Assembly (NCBI GenBank): GCA_949295065.1
Contig: CASFJQ010000007.1
Coordinates: 1 to 64,000, forward strand
Reading direction: 5' to 3'
Source of the DNA: an uncultured Parabacteroides sp.
GTDB taxonomy: Bacteria; Bacteroidota; Bacteroidia; Bacteroidales; Tannerellaceae
Length of the DNA stretch: 64,000 nucleotides
The notes beneath the pieces are model-generated. The model was not told the origin of the DNA. It worked only from the letters and a program-made list of their open reading frames with translations, and made no database searches. A program made the position numbers and the translations under genes. Positions 34,935-42,935 of the stretch are shown piece after piece; the stretch's first letter is position 1; every line of letters starts with the position of its first letter.

Positions 34935-35095
34935 AATTCTTTTTCTCAAAATTAAGGACTGGAATAACTTAACACATTATTTTAATAACTCATTTTTCCG
35001 ATAATATCAATAGGTTTTAACGATAATTGCAGCTGAACATATGTTACGGAGTGTGCAGATTTAAACAGACTACTTAAAAAACTTCAACAAATACG

Positions 35096-35126
35096 TTGTT
35101 TTTCAAAAAATAATAAATTACCTTTG
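35096..35126 (+). promoter_or_regulatory. promoter of pheS
   Basis: TTGT near 35096, then TACCTTTG at 35119-35126; the ATG follows at 35157. Confidence 0.75.
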
Positions 35127-35156
35127 CCAGTCGAATATAAAAACATAAGGATTAAA

Positions 35157-36176
35157 ATGATTGATAAAATAAAAGCGCTACTCCAGGAAGTAGAAAACAT
35201 AACAGCAGCAAATGCTGAAGAACTGGAAGCTTTGCGTATCAAATACCTCAGTAAAAAAGGGGAAATCTCTATGTTGATGAATGATTTCCGCAACGTGCCG
35301 GCAGAGCAGAAACGTGAAGTTGGTATGTTCATTAACAAACTGAAGGAAACTGCTCAGAACAAAATAAACGAATTGAAAGAGGGTTTTGAAAATGCCCAGA
35401 CTTCAAACGACGAGATTGACCTGACACGCACTTCTTATCCTATCAACTTAGGAACACGTCATCCTTTGTCATTGGTAAAAAAAGAGATTTGCGATATTTT
35501 CGGTCGTTTGGGTTTCAGCATTGCTGAAGGTCCGGAAATTGAAGATGACTGGCATGTGTTCTCTTCTTTGAACTTCGCTGATGACCATCCAGCTCGTGAT
35601 ATGCAGGATACTTTCTTTATCCAGCATCAGCCGGATGTATTGCTCCGTACACATACTTCATCTGTTCAGACAAGAGTTATGGAAAAGCAGCAACCGCCAA
35701 TCCGTATCATCTGTCCGGGACGAGTATATAGAAACGAAGCCATTTCTTACCGCGCACACTGTTTCTTCCACCAGGTTGAAGCATTATATGTAGATAAGAA
35801 TGTTTCTTTTGCAGATTTGAAACAGGCACTTTTGTTCTTCGCCAAGGAAATGTTTGGCGCCGATACTAAAATCCGCCTGCGTCCATCATATTTCCCATTT
35901 ACAGAACCATCTGCCGAAATGGATATTTCATGTAACCTTTGCGGTGGTAAAGGATGCGCATTCTGTAAACATACCGGCTGGGTTGAAATCCTGGGATGTG
36001 GTATGGTTGACCCTAATGTTCTTGAAAACTGCGGAATCGACAGCAAAGTTTATTCAGGATATGCATTAGGTATGGGTATCGAACGTATTACAAACCTTAA
36101 ATATCAAGTAAAAGATTTACGTATGTTCTCAGAGAACGATATACGTTTTCTGAAACAATTTGAATCAGCCAATTAA
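35157..36176 (+). CDS. pheS: phenylalanyl-tRNA synthetase alpha subunit
   Basis: This encodes 339 aa from the ATG at 35157; the longer frame begins inside the promoter. It has an N-terminal coiled coil (about 1-85) and a class II catalytic core with motif 2 (GRVYRNEAISYRAHCFFHQVE, split around residue 180-200) and motif 3 near GYALGMGIERITNLKY at the end. It forms a tetramer with PheT to charge tRNA-Phe. pheT is not in this window, so the genes are unlinked here. It stands alone, followed by a strong hairpin. Confidence 0.96.
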   Translation: MIDKIKALLQEVENITAANAEELEALRIKYLSKKGEISMLMNDFRNVPAEQKREVGMFINKLKETAQNKINELKEGFENAQTSNDEIDLTRTSYPINLGTRHPLSLVKKEICDIFGRLGFSIAEGPEIEDDWHVFSSLNFADDHPARDMQDTFFIQHQPDVLLRTHTSSVQTRVMEKQQPPIRIICPGRVYRNEAISYRAHCFFHQVEALYVDKNVSFADLKQALLFFAKEMFGADTKIRLRPSYFPFTEPSAEMDISCNLCGGKGCAFCKHTGWVEILGCGMVDPNVLENCGIDSKVYSGYALGMGIERITNLKYQVKDLRMFSENDIRFLKQFESAN

Positions 36177-36201
36177 AATTGCAACCTAAATCATTTTACC
36201 A

Positions 36202-36228
36202 CCCCGGACCACTAACCTTGGTCCGGGG
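36202..36228. terminator. GC-rich hairpin after pheS
   Basis: A perfect 10-bp stem (CCCCGGACCA with TGGTCCGGGG) with a 7-base loop lies 26 bases after the stop. No T-tract follows on the plus strand. Confidence 0.55.
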
Positions 36229-36326
36229 AAACACACACGTAAAATGAATATGGTTGCCTGCTTGGCTTGAGAAAACAGATGAGAAACTGATAGGTTTTTA
36301 TTGCAAATAAACCTGTCAGTATTTTT

Positions 36327-36357
36327 TTTGTTTATTTGCGCCGTTTGTTTATCTTTG
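36327..36357 (+). promoter_or_regulatory. promoter of nth
   Basis: TTTG (36327-36330), 19 bases, TATCTTTG (36350-36357), 36 bases before the ATG. Confidence 0.85.
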
Positions 36358-36392
36358 GGTAAAATAGAAAAACAAACAAAAAGACGATAATC

Positions 36393-37034
36393 ATGCGCAA
36401 ACAAGAACGATATAAAGGTATTCTTGAATGGTTTCAGGCAAATGTGCCGACAGCAGAAACCGAATTGCATTATGAAAGCCCTTACCAATTGCTTGTTGCC
36501 GTAATACTTTCGGCACAATGCACCGACAAACGTGTCAACCAAGTCACTCCTGCCCTTTTCGAAGCTTTTCCCGAGCCGGAAGTTCTGGCGGAAAGCACTC
36601 CGGAAGTTGTGTTTGAATATATCAGAAGCGTTTCATATCCCAACAACAAATCCAAGCATCTTGTAGGAATGGCGAAAATGCTTGTGGAGCAGTTCAACGG
36701 TGAAATTCCTTCCGACATAAAAGATTTGCAGAAGCTGCCCGGAGTTGGAAGAAAGACAGCAAATGTAATTGCCTCAGTAATATTTGACAAACCTGCCATG
36801 GCTGTGGATACGCATGTTTTCCGTGTTTCGAACAGACTAGGACTGACAAACAACAGCAAAACTCCGCTGGAAACGGAAAAAGAACTGGTAAAGAACATTC
36901 CCGAAGAACTTATCCCAATCGCCCATCATTGGCTTATATTGCACGGACGATATATTTGTCTGGCACGAAAACCAAAGTGTGAAGAATGTGGACTGGTGAA
37001 ATGGTGCAAATATTTCATGAGTAACAAAGGATGA
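36393..37034 (+). CDS. nth: endonuclease III
   Basis: This 213-aa DNA glycosylase/AP lyase removes oxidised pyrimidines in base excision repair. The helix-hairpin-helix LPGVGRKTANVI is at 115-126 with catalytic Lys121. The catalytic Asp139 is in VDTHVFRV. The iron-sulfur loop is complete: Cys189, 196, 199 and 205 with spacing C-x6-C-x2-C-x5-C. The stop overlaps the next gene by 4 bases (ATGA). Confidence 0.96.
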   Translation: MRKQERYKGILEWFQANVPTAETELHYESPYQLLVAVILSAQCTDKRVNQVTPALFEAFPEPEVLAESTPEVVFEYIRSVSYPNNKSKHLVGMAKMLVEQFNGEIPSDIKDLQKLPGVGRKTANVIASVIFDKPAMAVDTHVFRVSNRLGLTNNSKTPLETEKELVKNIPEELIPIAHHWLILHGRYICLARKPKCEECGLVKWCKYFMSNKG

Positions 37035-37921
37035 AAGAATATGCAAAAGATATCATCATTGTTGTGCTAACCTTAATCATAGCATGCATCTCCGTAAGCT
37101 ACTTTTTCGGCTTCCTAAAAAAAGAAAAACAAACGGAGAAAGAAGATATTTTTTGCCTTATTCCTGAAGATTATACATCTATACTTTCCGTAAACAAACC
37201 AGAGCAACTGCGCCACATGGTGCTGGAAAAAGAAAACGGCAACTGCATTTTCCGCAAATATATTCCGGAAGTTTTCATAAAACTGATAATGTATTATGAT
37301 TTCAAGTATATGCTATTGTCGTTCCACAAAGAAGGTGTTGTCTGTTATATTCAGGCTAACAACGGGAAAAGGAAAGAAATAGAAAGAATTATTTCGGAAA
37401 GTTTCCTTCCTTTCTATGCGCCTCAGGAAGAAAAGAAATATGGAATAGATTTCAAATATTATCCAAACGAAGGAAGTTCATTTCTTGGCTGTTATCATCA
37501 CAATGGTCTATGGATTGCCAGTTTCAGCAAAAAACTTCTGAATGATGTGGCGCGCCGTCAGCTCGCCGGATACAAAGATGAGTCGGCAAATCCTATTTCA
37601 ACTTCAAGGAAAGAATTCGACAATAAAGCCACGGCAAATTTTATTGTTCCGGCTAACGAATGGCATATGAAACTGGCGAAAGGCGATACTGTCATTTGGG
37701 AATATCCGTCTTCTACTATTAATATGGATATTTTCACCAGCGAAGGAAATCTGTGTTCGTTCTGCTCCTTTCCATGCTCCGTGCCGAACGACAGCATATA
37801 CACTTCGCTTGGAGATTCAATAGCCGGAAAACTGAAACTATATTTTCCGGACATCGAGTTAACTCCTCAAACCACATCTGACAGGAAACAGATATACATT
37901 ACTTTATGCACTCCGTTGTAA
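37031..37921 (+). CDS. membrane-anchored protein of unknown function
   Basis: This encodes 296 aa with one N-terminal membrane helix (IIIVVLTLIIACISVSYFFGF, about 8-28) and a periplasmic remainder. No motif I recognise appears; HHNGLWIASFSKKLLNDV looks like the middle of a DUF3352-like beta domain, but this is weak. The start overlaps nth by 4 bases, so it is translationally coupled to a DNA repair enzyme without obvious reason. The last 23 bases overlap the convergent MBL-fold gene. Confidence 0.75.
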   Translation: MKEYAKDIIIVVLTLIIACISVSYFFGFLKKEKQTEKEDIFCLIPEDYTSILSVNKPEQLRHMVLEKENGNCIFRKYIPEVFIKLIMYYDFKYMLLSFHKEGVVCYIQANNGKRKEIERIISESFLPFYAPQEEKKYGIDFKYYPNEGSSFLGCYHHNGLWIASFSKKLLNDVARRQLAGYKDESANPISTSRKEFDNKATANFIVPANEWHMKLAKGDTVIWEYPSSTINMDIFTSEGNLCSFCSFPCSVPNDSIYTSLGDSIAGKLKLYFPDIELTPQTTSDRKQIYITLCTPL

Positions 37922-38669
37922 GCTGCAATCCGTCGTATGCAAAACTTACGTTTTCGGGCAATAGTTTTTCTTCTTCGGCATGCAATCCCATACGATGACT
38001 TATATGCGTGATGTATGCATGCTTAGGCGCAAGTTTTGATATATGCATAAGCGCAGACTCAAGACCTTGGTGAGAAATATGCCTTTCATCTTTCCTCAGA
38101 GCATTTATGACTAAGATATCCAGGTTCTGCAATTTGGAATATTCGCTCTCGGGCAAAGTTTTCATATCTGTTATATATGCAAAATTTCCTATGCGGAAGC
38201 CGAGAATGGGCAAACGGGCGTGCATAACTCTTATCGGGATAATTTCCAATGAGCCGATATGGAACGGAGCTTGGGATATGTTATGCAGAACGAGGTTTGG
38301 AACTCCGGGATATTTATTCTCCCTGAATACATATGGAAGACGGATTCGGATAGCCTCGCAAACATTGGCTTCGGCAAATATCGGCATATCCTTGAATCTG
38401 CAGAAAGGGCGTAAATCATCCAAGCCGCCGACATGGTCGTAATGTTCATGGGTAAGCAGCACTGCATCAATCGGCTTGCTTATGTATTTCATCGCCTGGA
38501 TATAGAAATCAGGGCCACAATCTATAACTATAGAATTTTTCCCTTCTTCAACAAGAACAGACGAGCGGAGTCGTTTGTCTCTGACATCTTTGCTTTTGCA
38601 CACGCAGCAGTCACAAAGCAGTTCCGGCACTCCTGTCGAAGTGCCGGTTCCTAGAAATGTTATTTTCAT
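37899..38669 (-). CDS. MBL-fold metallo-hydrolase (PhnP-like)
   Basis: This 256-aa protein has a metallo-beta-lactamase fold. It begins GTGTSTGVPELLCDCCVC (7-24), with a Cys cluster like the structural zinc loop of PhnP. The two-metal site THEHYDH is at 73-79. Later metal His are in RVMHAR and HISHRMG. PhnP hydrolyses cyclic ribose phosphates and relatives cleave tRNA or nucleotides; the substrate here is unknown. It starts on the base where the murB stop ends and is the last gene of the carbonic anhydrase-murB-MBL unit. Confidence 0.88.
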   Translation of the reverse strand: MKITFLGTGTSTGVPELLCDCCVCKSKDVRDKRLRSSVLVEEGKNSIVIDCGPDFYIQAMKYISKPIDAVLLTHEHYDHVGGLDDLRPFCRFKDMPIFAEANVCEAIRIRLPYVFRENKYPGVPNLVLHNISQAPFHIGSLEIIPIRVMHARLPILGFRIGNFAYITDMKTLPESEYSKLQNLDILVINALRKDERHISHQGLESALMHISKLAPKHAYITHISHRMGLHAEEEKLLPENVSFAYDGLQLTTECIK

Positions 38670-39679
38670 TATACAATGTATTTAACCTCTGGCATCAGTT
38701 CTATTCCAAAACGGTCGTTTACGGCGGTGCGGATACTTTCTGCAACCAGAGCAATTTCATCGCCGGTTGCTCCACCGTAATTCACCAGAACCAAAGCTTG
38801 TTTCTCATAAACACCAACTTCACCATGGCGCTTGCCTTTGAATCCGCATTGCTCGATAAGCCAGCCTGCGGGAACTTTCACCTTTCCTTCCGAAGCAGGA
38901 TATGACGGAATTGTCGGATAAAGAGCTTTAAGTTTGTCGAACTGTTCTGCCGGGATAACAGGATTCATAAAATAGCTTCCGGCATTGCCCAGTTCCGACG
39001 GGTCAGGAAGTTTTTCCCTACGGATTGCAATAACAGCATCGCGCACAGTCTGGAGCGTTGGCTGAGCATCAGAGAACTTCTCTTTCAACTGTCCGTAGTC
39101 CAAAGAGAAAGATTCTTTTTTAGATAATCTGATATTTACGTATGTTATGATATGCGGGTCAAGATGCAGATTCTTGAAACGGCTGTTGCGATATGAATAA
39201 TCGCAGTCGGAAACAGAGAAGCAAACTTTTTCGAATGTCAGCTGATTCCATGCTTCAACTGATTCTATCACATCTTTTATCTCAACGCCATATGCTCCGA
39301 TATTCTGGACAGCAGCTGCTCCGGTTTCTCCAGGAATAAGAGATAAATTCTCAATTCCGAACCATCCTTTTGAAACAGCAAAGGCAACAACGTCGTCCCA
39401 CAATTCGGCTGCGCCGACACGAATCACCACATGATCGTCATCTTCACTCACAACATTTATTCCTTTTATTGCCGAATGAAGAATTATACCATTGTAGTCG
39501 TTAATGAAAAGCAGATTGCTTCCGCTTCCTATATGTGTGGAAAGACATTCCTGAAAATATTCGTCATGCAGAATCTTTTCCAGTTCTTCTTCTGTTTCAT
39601 ACTCCATAAACCAACGAGTCTTTACAGGAAGATGGAAAGTGTTATGTTGTTCCAATGAGTAGTTCTGTTCTATTCTCAT
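38669..39679 (-). CDS. murB: UDP-N-acetylenolpyruvoylglucosamine reductase
   Basis: This 336-aa FAD enzyme makes UDP-MurNAc, the step after MurA. FAD-binding motifs are GSGSNLLF (52-59) and PGETGAAAVQNIGAYG (about 115-130). The catalytic Ser lies in NAGSYFMNP (near 230), and the type I insertion region is present (length fits). Murein precursor synthesis is thus split between this locus and murA at 12566. It lies 33 bases after the carbonic anhydrase gene and is co-directional. Confidence 0.95.
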   Translation of the reverse strand: MRIEQNYSLEQHNTFHLPVKTRWFMEYETEEELEKILHDEYFQECLSTHIGSGSNLLFINDYNGIILHSAIKGINVVSEDDDHVVIRVGAAELWDDVVAFAVSKGWFGIENLSLIPGETGAAAVQNIGAYGVEIKDVIESVEAWNQLTFEKVCFSVSDCDYSYRNSRFKNLHLDPHIITYVNIRLSKKESFSLDYGQLKEKFSDAQPTLQTVRDAVIAIRREKLPDPSELGNAGSYFMNPVIPAEQFDKLKALYPTIPSYPASEGKVKVPAGWLIEQCGFKGKRHGEVGVYEKQALVLVNYGGATGDEIALVAESIRTAVNDRFGIELMPEVKYIV

Positions 39680-39712
39680 AATATTCTTGTTATAGTATCT
39701 TTGACTGCTACT

Positions 39713-40258
39713 TCATTTAACGACTTCTGATATTTCTCCGCTAACCGAATTCATTATAAAACCACGGACAACAATATCCGAAGGAATAAGCGGATGGTGC
39801 TGAACCAAATCTACAGATTCTTTCACTGCACTTTCAGTGTCGTCGAAACCGCTAAGCCACGATTCAAAGTCTATTCCGCAATAGCGCATCATTTCTATAT
39901 GGTCTTCGGAAATGCCACGTTCCTTCATATGCTTTATCATCATATTGCTGTCCATATGCTGAACTCCACAATCAGTATGACCTATAACCATAACTTCTTC
40001 GACACCCAATTCATATATCGCAACCAGAAGACTTCTGATTACACTGTCGAAAGGCTGCGAAATAACGCCTCCGGCATTCTTGATAATTTTCACATCACCA
40101 TTGCGAAGCCCCAAAGCCGCAGGAAGAAGCTCAGTAAGACGAGTGTCCATACATGCAACTATTGCTATTTTCTTGTCAGGATACTTGTTAGTGATATACT
40201 TCTCATATCCTTTATTAGCCACAAACTCTTTATTGTACTTAAGCAAATCTTCTATCAT
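39713..40258 (-). CDS. beta-class carbonic anhydrase
   Basis: This 181-aa enzyme interconverts CO2 and bicarbonate. Zinc ligands Cys36 (ACMDTR, with Asp38/Arg40 dyad), His94 and Cys97 (GHTDCG) are visible. Length is short, as in beta-CAs of anaerobes. Bicarbonate feeds carboxylations such as fatty-acid and fumarate-pathway steps. It heads a minus-strand run with murB and the MBL gene, with a TAAGTTTG element at 40275-40282 as a probable promoter. Confidence 0.94.
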   Translation of the reverse strand: MIEDLLKYNKEFVANKGYEKYITNKYPDKKIAIVACMDTRLTELLPAALGLRNGDVKIIKNAGGVISQPFDSVIRSLLVAIYELGVEEVMVIGHTDCGVQHMDSNMMIKHMKERGISEDHIEMMRYCGIDFESWLSGFDDTESAVKESVDLVQHHPLIPSDIVVRGFIMNSVSGEISEVVK

Positions 40259-40296
40259 AATCGCAAATTTTCCGCAAACTTACAAAAAAAGAGGTA

Positions 40297-40327
40297 TTGC
40301 TTAACTTAAAAGGCTTTCTTATCTTTG
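40297..40327 (+). promoter_or_regulatory. promoter of yicC-gmk
   Basis: TTG at 40297-40299 and TATCTTTG at 40320-40327. It sits back to back with the carbonic anhydrase promoter. Confidence 0.7.
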
Positions 40328-40345
40328 CAAAAATTTTATAAAGCA

Positions 40346-41224
40346 ATGATACAATCAATGACTGGGTTCGGCAAGGTTACAGCCGAACTGCCTTCGAGAA
40401 AAGTAACCGTTGAGATCAAGGCTTTGAACAGCAAACAGCTGGATTTGTCAACTCGTATTCCTGCTATCTACAGAGAGAAGGAAATGGCTGTCAGAAGCCT
40501 TTTGATGCAAGCTCTGGAAAGAGGGAAAGTTGAGTTTAGCATATATATCGAATCAATTGGCAAAGATTCTTCTGCTCAGATAAACCAGGAAGCAGTTGCA
40601 GGATATTATGCCCAATTGAAAGAGATTTCTGAAAAGATTGGAATTGAAAAACCTAACAGCTGGGCCGAAATGCAACAGGTTTTGCGTTTCCCTGACGTAA
40701 TCCGTACTGAAGTCGTTGAAGCAGACGAAGCAGAATGGAGCGTTGTGGAAAATGCCGTAAACCAGGCAATAAAACAATTGCAAGAATTCCGAATTCAAGA
40801 AGGTGCCATGCTGCAGAAATTATTCGGTCAAAAGATAGAAAACATTGCACAATTGCTTAAAGATGTCGAGCCATACGAAAATGAACGCATTAACAAAATC
40901 AAGGCTCGCATATGTGACAATTTGGAAAAGGTGGCGGCTCAAGACTACGACAAGAACCGCTTTGAGCAGGAAATGATTTATTACATCGAAAAGCTCGATG
41001 TGAGCGAAGAGAAGAGCCGCCTTGATAACCACCTCAAATATTTTCTCGAAACCATGAACAGCGGTCATGGACAAGGTAAAAAACTTGGCTTCATCGCTCA
41101 GGAAATGGGAAGAGAAATCAACACCTTAGGTTCAAAAAGCAACCATGCGGAAATGCAGAAAATAGTTGTACGCATGAAAGATGAACTTGAGCAGATTAAA
41201 GAACAGGTATTAAACGTATTATAA
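40346..41224 (+). CDS. yicC: YicC-family endoribonuclease
   Basis: This encodes 292 aa from the ATG at 40346 (MIQSMTGFGK, the family start); the earlier frame opens in the promoter. The C-terminal signature is visible (GQGKKLGFIAQEMGREINTL, about 242-261, then GSKSNHAEMQ). E. coli YicC is an RNase linked to small-RNA turnover, and the neighbouring gmk is a widespread association. It ends 1 base before gmk. Confidence 0.93.
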   Translation: MIQSMTGFGKVTAELPSRKVTVEIKALNSKQLDLSTRIPAIYREKEMAVRSLLMQALERGKVEFSIYIESIGKDSSAQINQEAVAGYYAQLKEISEKIGIEKPNSWAEMQQVLRFPDVIRTEVVEADEAEWSVVENAVNQAIKQLQEFRIQEGAMLQKLFGQKIENIAQLLKDVEPYENERINKIKARICDNLEKVAAQDYDKNRFEQEMIYYIEKLDVSEEKSRLDNHLKYFLETMNSGHGQGKKLGFIAQEMGREINTLGSKSNHAEMQKIVVRMKDELEQIKEQVLNVL

Positions 41225-41225
41225 T

Positions 41226-41792
41226 ATGGACGGAAAGCTAATAATATTCTCCGCACCTTCAGGTTCGGGAAAATCCACTATCATAAATTATCTGCTTGAA
41301 CAAGGACTTAACCTGAAGTTCTCCATCTCGGCAACCAGCCGTGCTCCTCGTGGAGAAGAAAAAGATGGTGTGGAATATTATTTCCTCAGTCCTGAAGATT
41401 TCCGTAAACGTATTGCTGCCGGAGATTTTCTGGAATACGAAGAAGTATATACAGACAAGTTTTACGGAACACTGAAGAGCGAAGTTGAAAGAATATTCAA
41501 GGAAGGAAATAATGTTATCTTCGATGTTGACGTTGTTGGCGGATGCAACATAAAGAAATATTACGGAAACAGGGCTTTGTCTGTATTTATCCAGCCGCCT
41601 TCTGTTGAAGAATTACGCCGCAGGCTTGTTGGCCGCAACACTGACAGTCCGGAAGTGATAGAAAGCAGACTTGCAAAGGCCGAATACGAACTTGGCTTCG
41701 CCAATCAGTTTGATGTCGTAATAGTCAACGACGACTTGGACAAAGCTAAAGAGGAAACCTTGAGAACAGTCAGGGATTTCTTAGATAAATAA
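41226..41792 (+). CDS. gmk: guanylate kinase
   Basis: This 188-aa enzyme phosphorylates GMP to GDP with ATP. P-loop APSGSGKS is at 10-17. The GMP-binding TSRAPRGEEKDGVEYYF (about 38-54) is standard. It is downstream of yicC in one transcript and followed by the palindrome array at 41841. Confidence 0.96.
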   Translation: MDGKLIIFSAPSGSGKSTIINYLLEQGLNLKFSISATSRAPRGEEKDGVEYYFLSPEDFRKRIAAGDFLEYEEVYTDKFYGTLKSEVERIFKEGNNVIFDVDVVGGCNIKKYYGNRALSVFIQPPSVEELRRRLVGRNTDSPEVIESRLAKAEYELGFANQFDVVIVNDDLDKAKEETLRTVRDFLDK

Positions 41793-41840
41793 GGAGCTTT
41801 CCGGCAAAATTAAGTTTACTTTACTGCAAAACTGTTTTCG

Positions 41841-41918
41841 CCACAACTGTGGTTTAATCAAATCACATCTGTGACTTAATTAAACCACACCTGTGACCCA
41901 ATCAAACCACATCTGTGG
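41841..41918. repeat. four 12-bp palindromes with exact 22-bp period (array C)
   Basis: CCACAACTGTGG (41841), TCACATCTGTGA (41863), CCACACCTGTGA (41885) and CCACATCTGTGG (41907) start exactly 22 bases apart. They are joined by 10-base AT-rich spacers resembling TTTAATCAAA. Outer flanks TTTTCG and CGAAAA make the whole array an inverted repeat. It lies between gmk and the small membrane gene; 41930-42054 holds nothing else that I recognise. Confidence 0.92.
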
Positions 41919-42054
41919 CGAAAATAGTTTCTAAAGATTTAACTGTAAGATTTCAGATAATATTGAATAGTCTCCAAATCTTCAGACTAAAAAACAAAAG
42001 CAGCTTCCAACCATAATATAGGTACTTATCAATAAATCATTCAAAATTACCATA

Positions 42055-42243
42055 ATGATAAACCAGAAAGAAAAAGTGAGCAAAGCCATTTTCATCACCA
42101 GCATTATCCTGGCTATTATTGCAATGGCTGCCGGAATCGCGGCTGTGTATATGGAAGAATACGTTATCGGAGGAGGAATGTTGTTCGTACTAATATTGCA
42201 AATCCACAACATTATTTCATACAAAAGGCAAAATGGAAAGTAA
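42055..42243 (+). CDS. small two-helix membrane protein
   Basis: This encodes 62 aa with two hydrophobic helices (AIFITSIILAIIAMAAGIAA, about 11-30, and GGMLFVLILQIHNII, about 40-54) and a basic end. It overlaps the nadD start by 11 bases on the same strand, suggesting coupling. No family is recognised. The codon pattern and placement favour a real gene over chance, but the evidence is thin. Confidence 0.55.
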   Translation: MINQKEKVSKAIFITSIILAIIAMAAGIAAVYMEEYVIGGGMLFVLILQIHNIISYKRQNGK

Positions 42244-42823
42244 GCGTATAAAGACCGGTATATATTCCGGTTCATTCAATCCTATACATATAGGACATCT
42301 TGCTCTTGCAAATTGGTTATGCGAATATACTGATTTGGAGGAAGTATGGTTTATGGTTACGCCACACAATCCCCTCAAGGAAAAAAGAAACTTATTGGAT
42401 GACGCAACCCGGCTCGAGCTGGTAAGAATAGCCACCTCGGATTATCCGCATTTCAAAGTCAGTGATTTTGAATTCACAATGCCACGACCTTCCTATACGT
42501 ACGCGACTCTGAGCGCATTGAGGGATAAATTTGAAGACAGGGAATTCTGCTTTATAATGGGAGCTGACAACTGGCAGATTTTCGGGCAATGGAGAAATCA
42601 TGATAATATAATAAATGAATTCCCGATATACATATATCCAAGGCTCGGCTACCAAATTAATATTCCTGAAAACATTAACAGCATAAAAGCCCTCCCCGCT
42701 CCTATCATTGAAATATCTTCCACTTTCATCAGAAATTCTATAAAAGAAGGTAAGGATATAAGGTTCTTTCTCCCGGAAAAAGTTGGAGAATATATTGCCA
42801 ACAACAAACTTTACATAGAATAA
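42233..42823 (+). CDS. nadD: nicotinate-nucleotide adenylyltransferase
   Basis: This 196-aa enzyme makes deamido-NAD in NAD biosynthesis. The nucleotidyltransferase signature GSFNPIHIGH is at 13-22 and ISSTFIR near 160-166. It may share the yicC-gmk transcript or start after the array; no clear promoter is visible between. Confidence 0.95.
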   Translation: MESKRIKTGIYSGSFNPIHIGHLALANWLCEYTDLEEVWFMVTPHNPLKEKRNLLDDATRLELVRIATSDYPHFKVSDFEFTMPRPSYTYATLSALRDKFEDREFCFIMGADNWQIFGQWRNHDNIINEFPIYIYPRLGYQINIPENINSIKALPAPIIEISSTFIRNSIKEGKDIRFFLPEKVGEYIANNKLYIE

Positions 42824-42876
42824 TCGCACAATTTATTAATGATTAGGCAACAAAACTGATAGCAAGACTTATAAAA

Positions 42877-42908
42877 CTTGTTATATTGTCACTTTTTTTT
42901 TACTTTTG
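42877..42908 (+). promoter_or_regulatory. promoter of lysS
   Basis: TTG near 42878 and TACTTTTG at 42901-42908; the ATG at 42936 is 27 bases on. Confidence 0.7.
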
Positions 42909-42935
42909 CCCCATATTATACAAAATAAGAACGCA

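Noticed and set aside
35124..35156. Upstream starts for pheS, lysS, yicC, the TPR regulator and the flavodoxin-like gene
   Set aside because: In each case the longer frame overlaps or begins inside a TAnnTTTG promoter, so the internal ATG is the better start.
39696..39703. TATCTTTG on the plus strand as a promoter
   Set aside because: It points into the murB/carbonic anhydrase genes on the opposite strand and no plus-strand gene follows within reach, so it is probably chance.
41841..41918. CRISPR array
   Set aside because: The repeating unit is a 12-bp palindrome with 10-base spacers, far too short, and no cas genes lie near.
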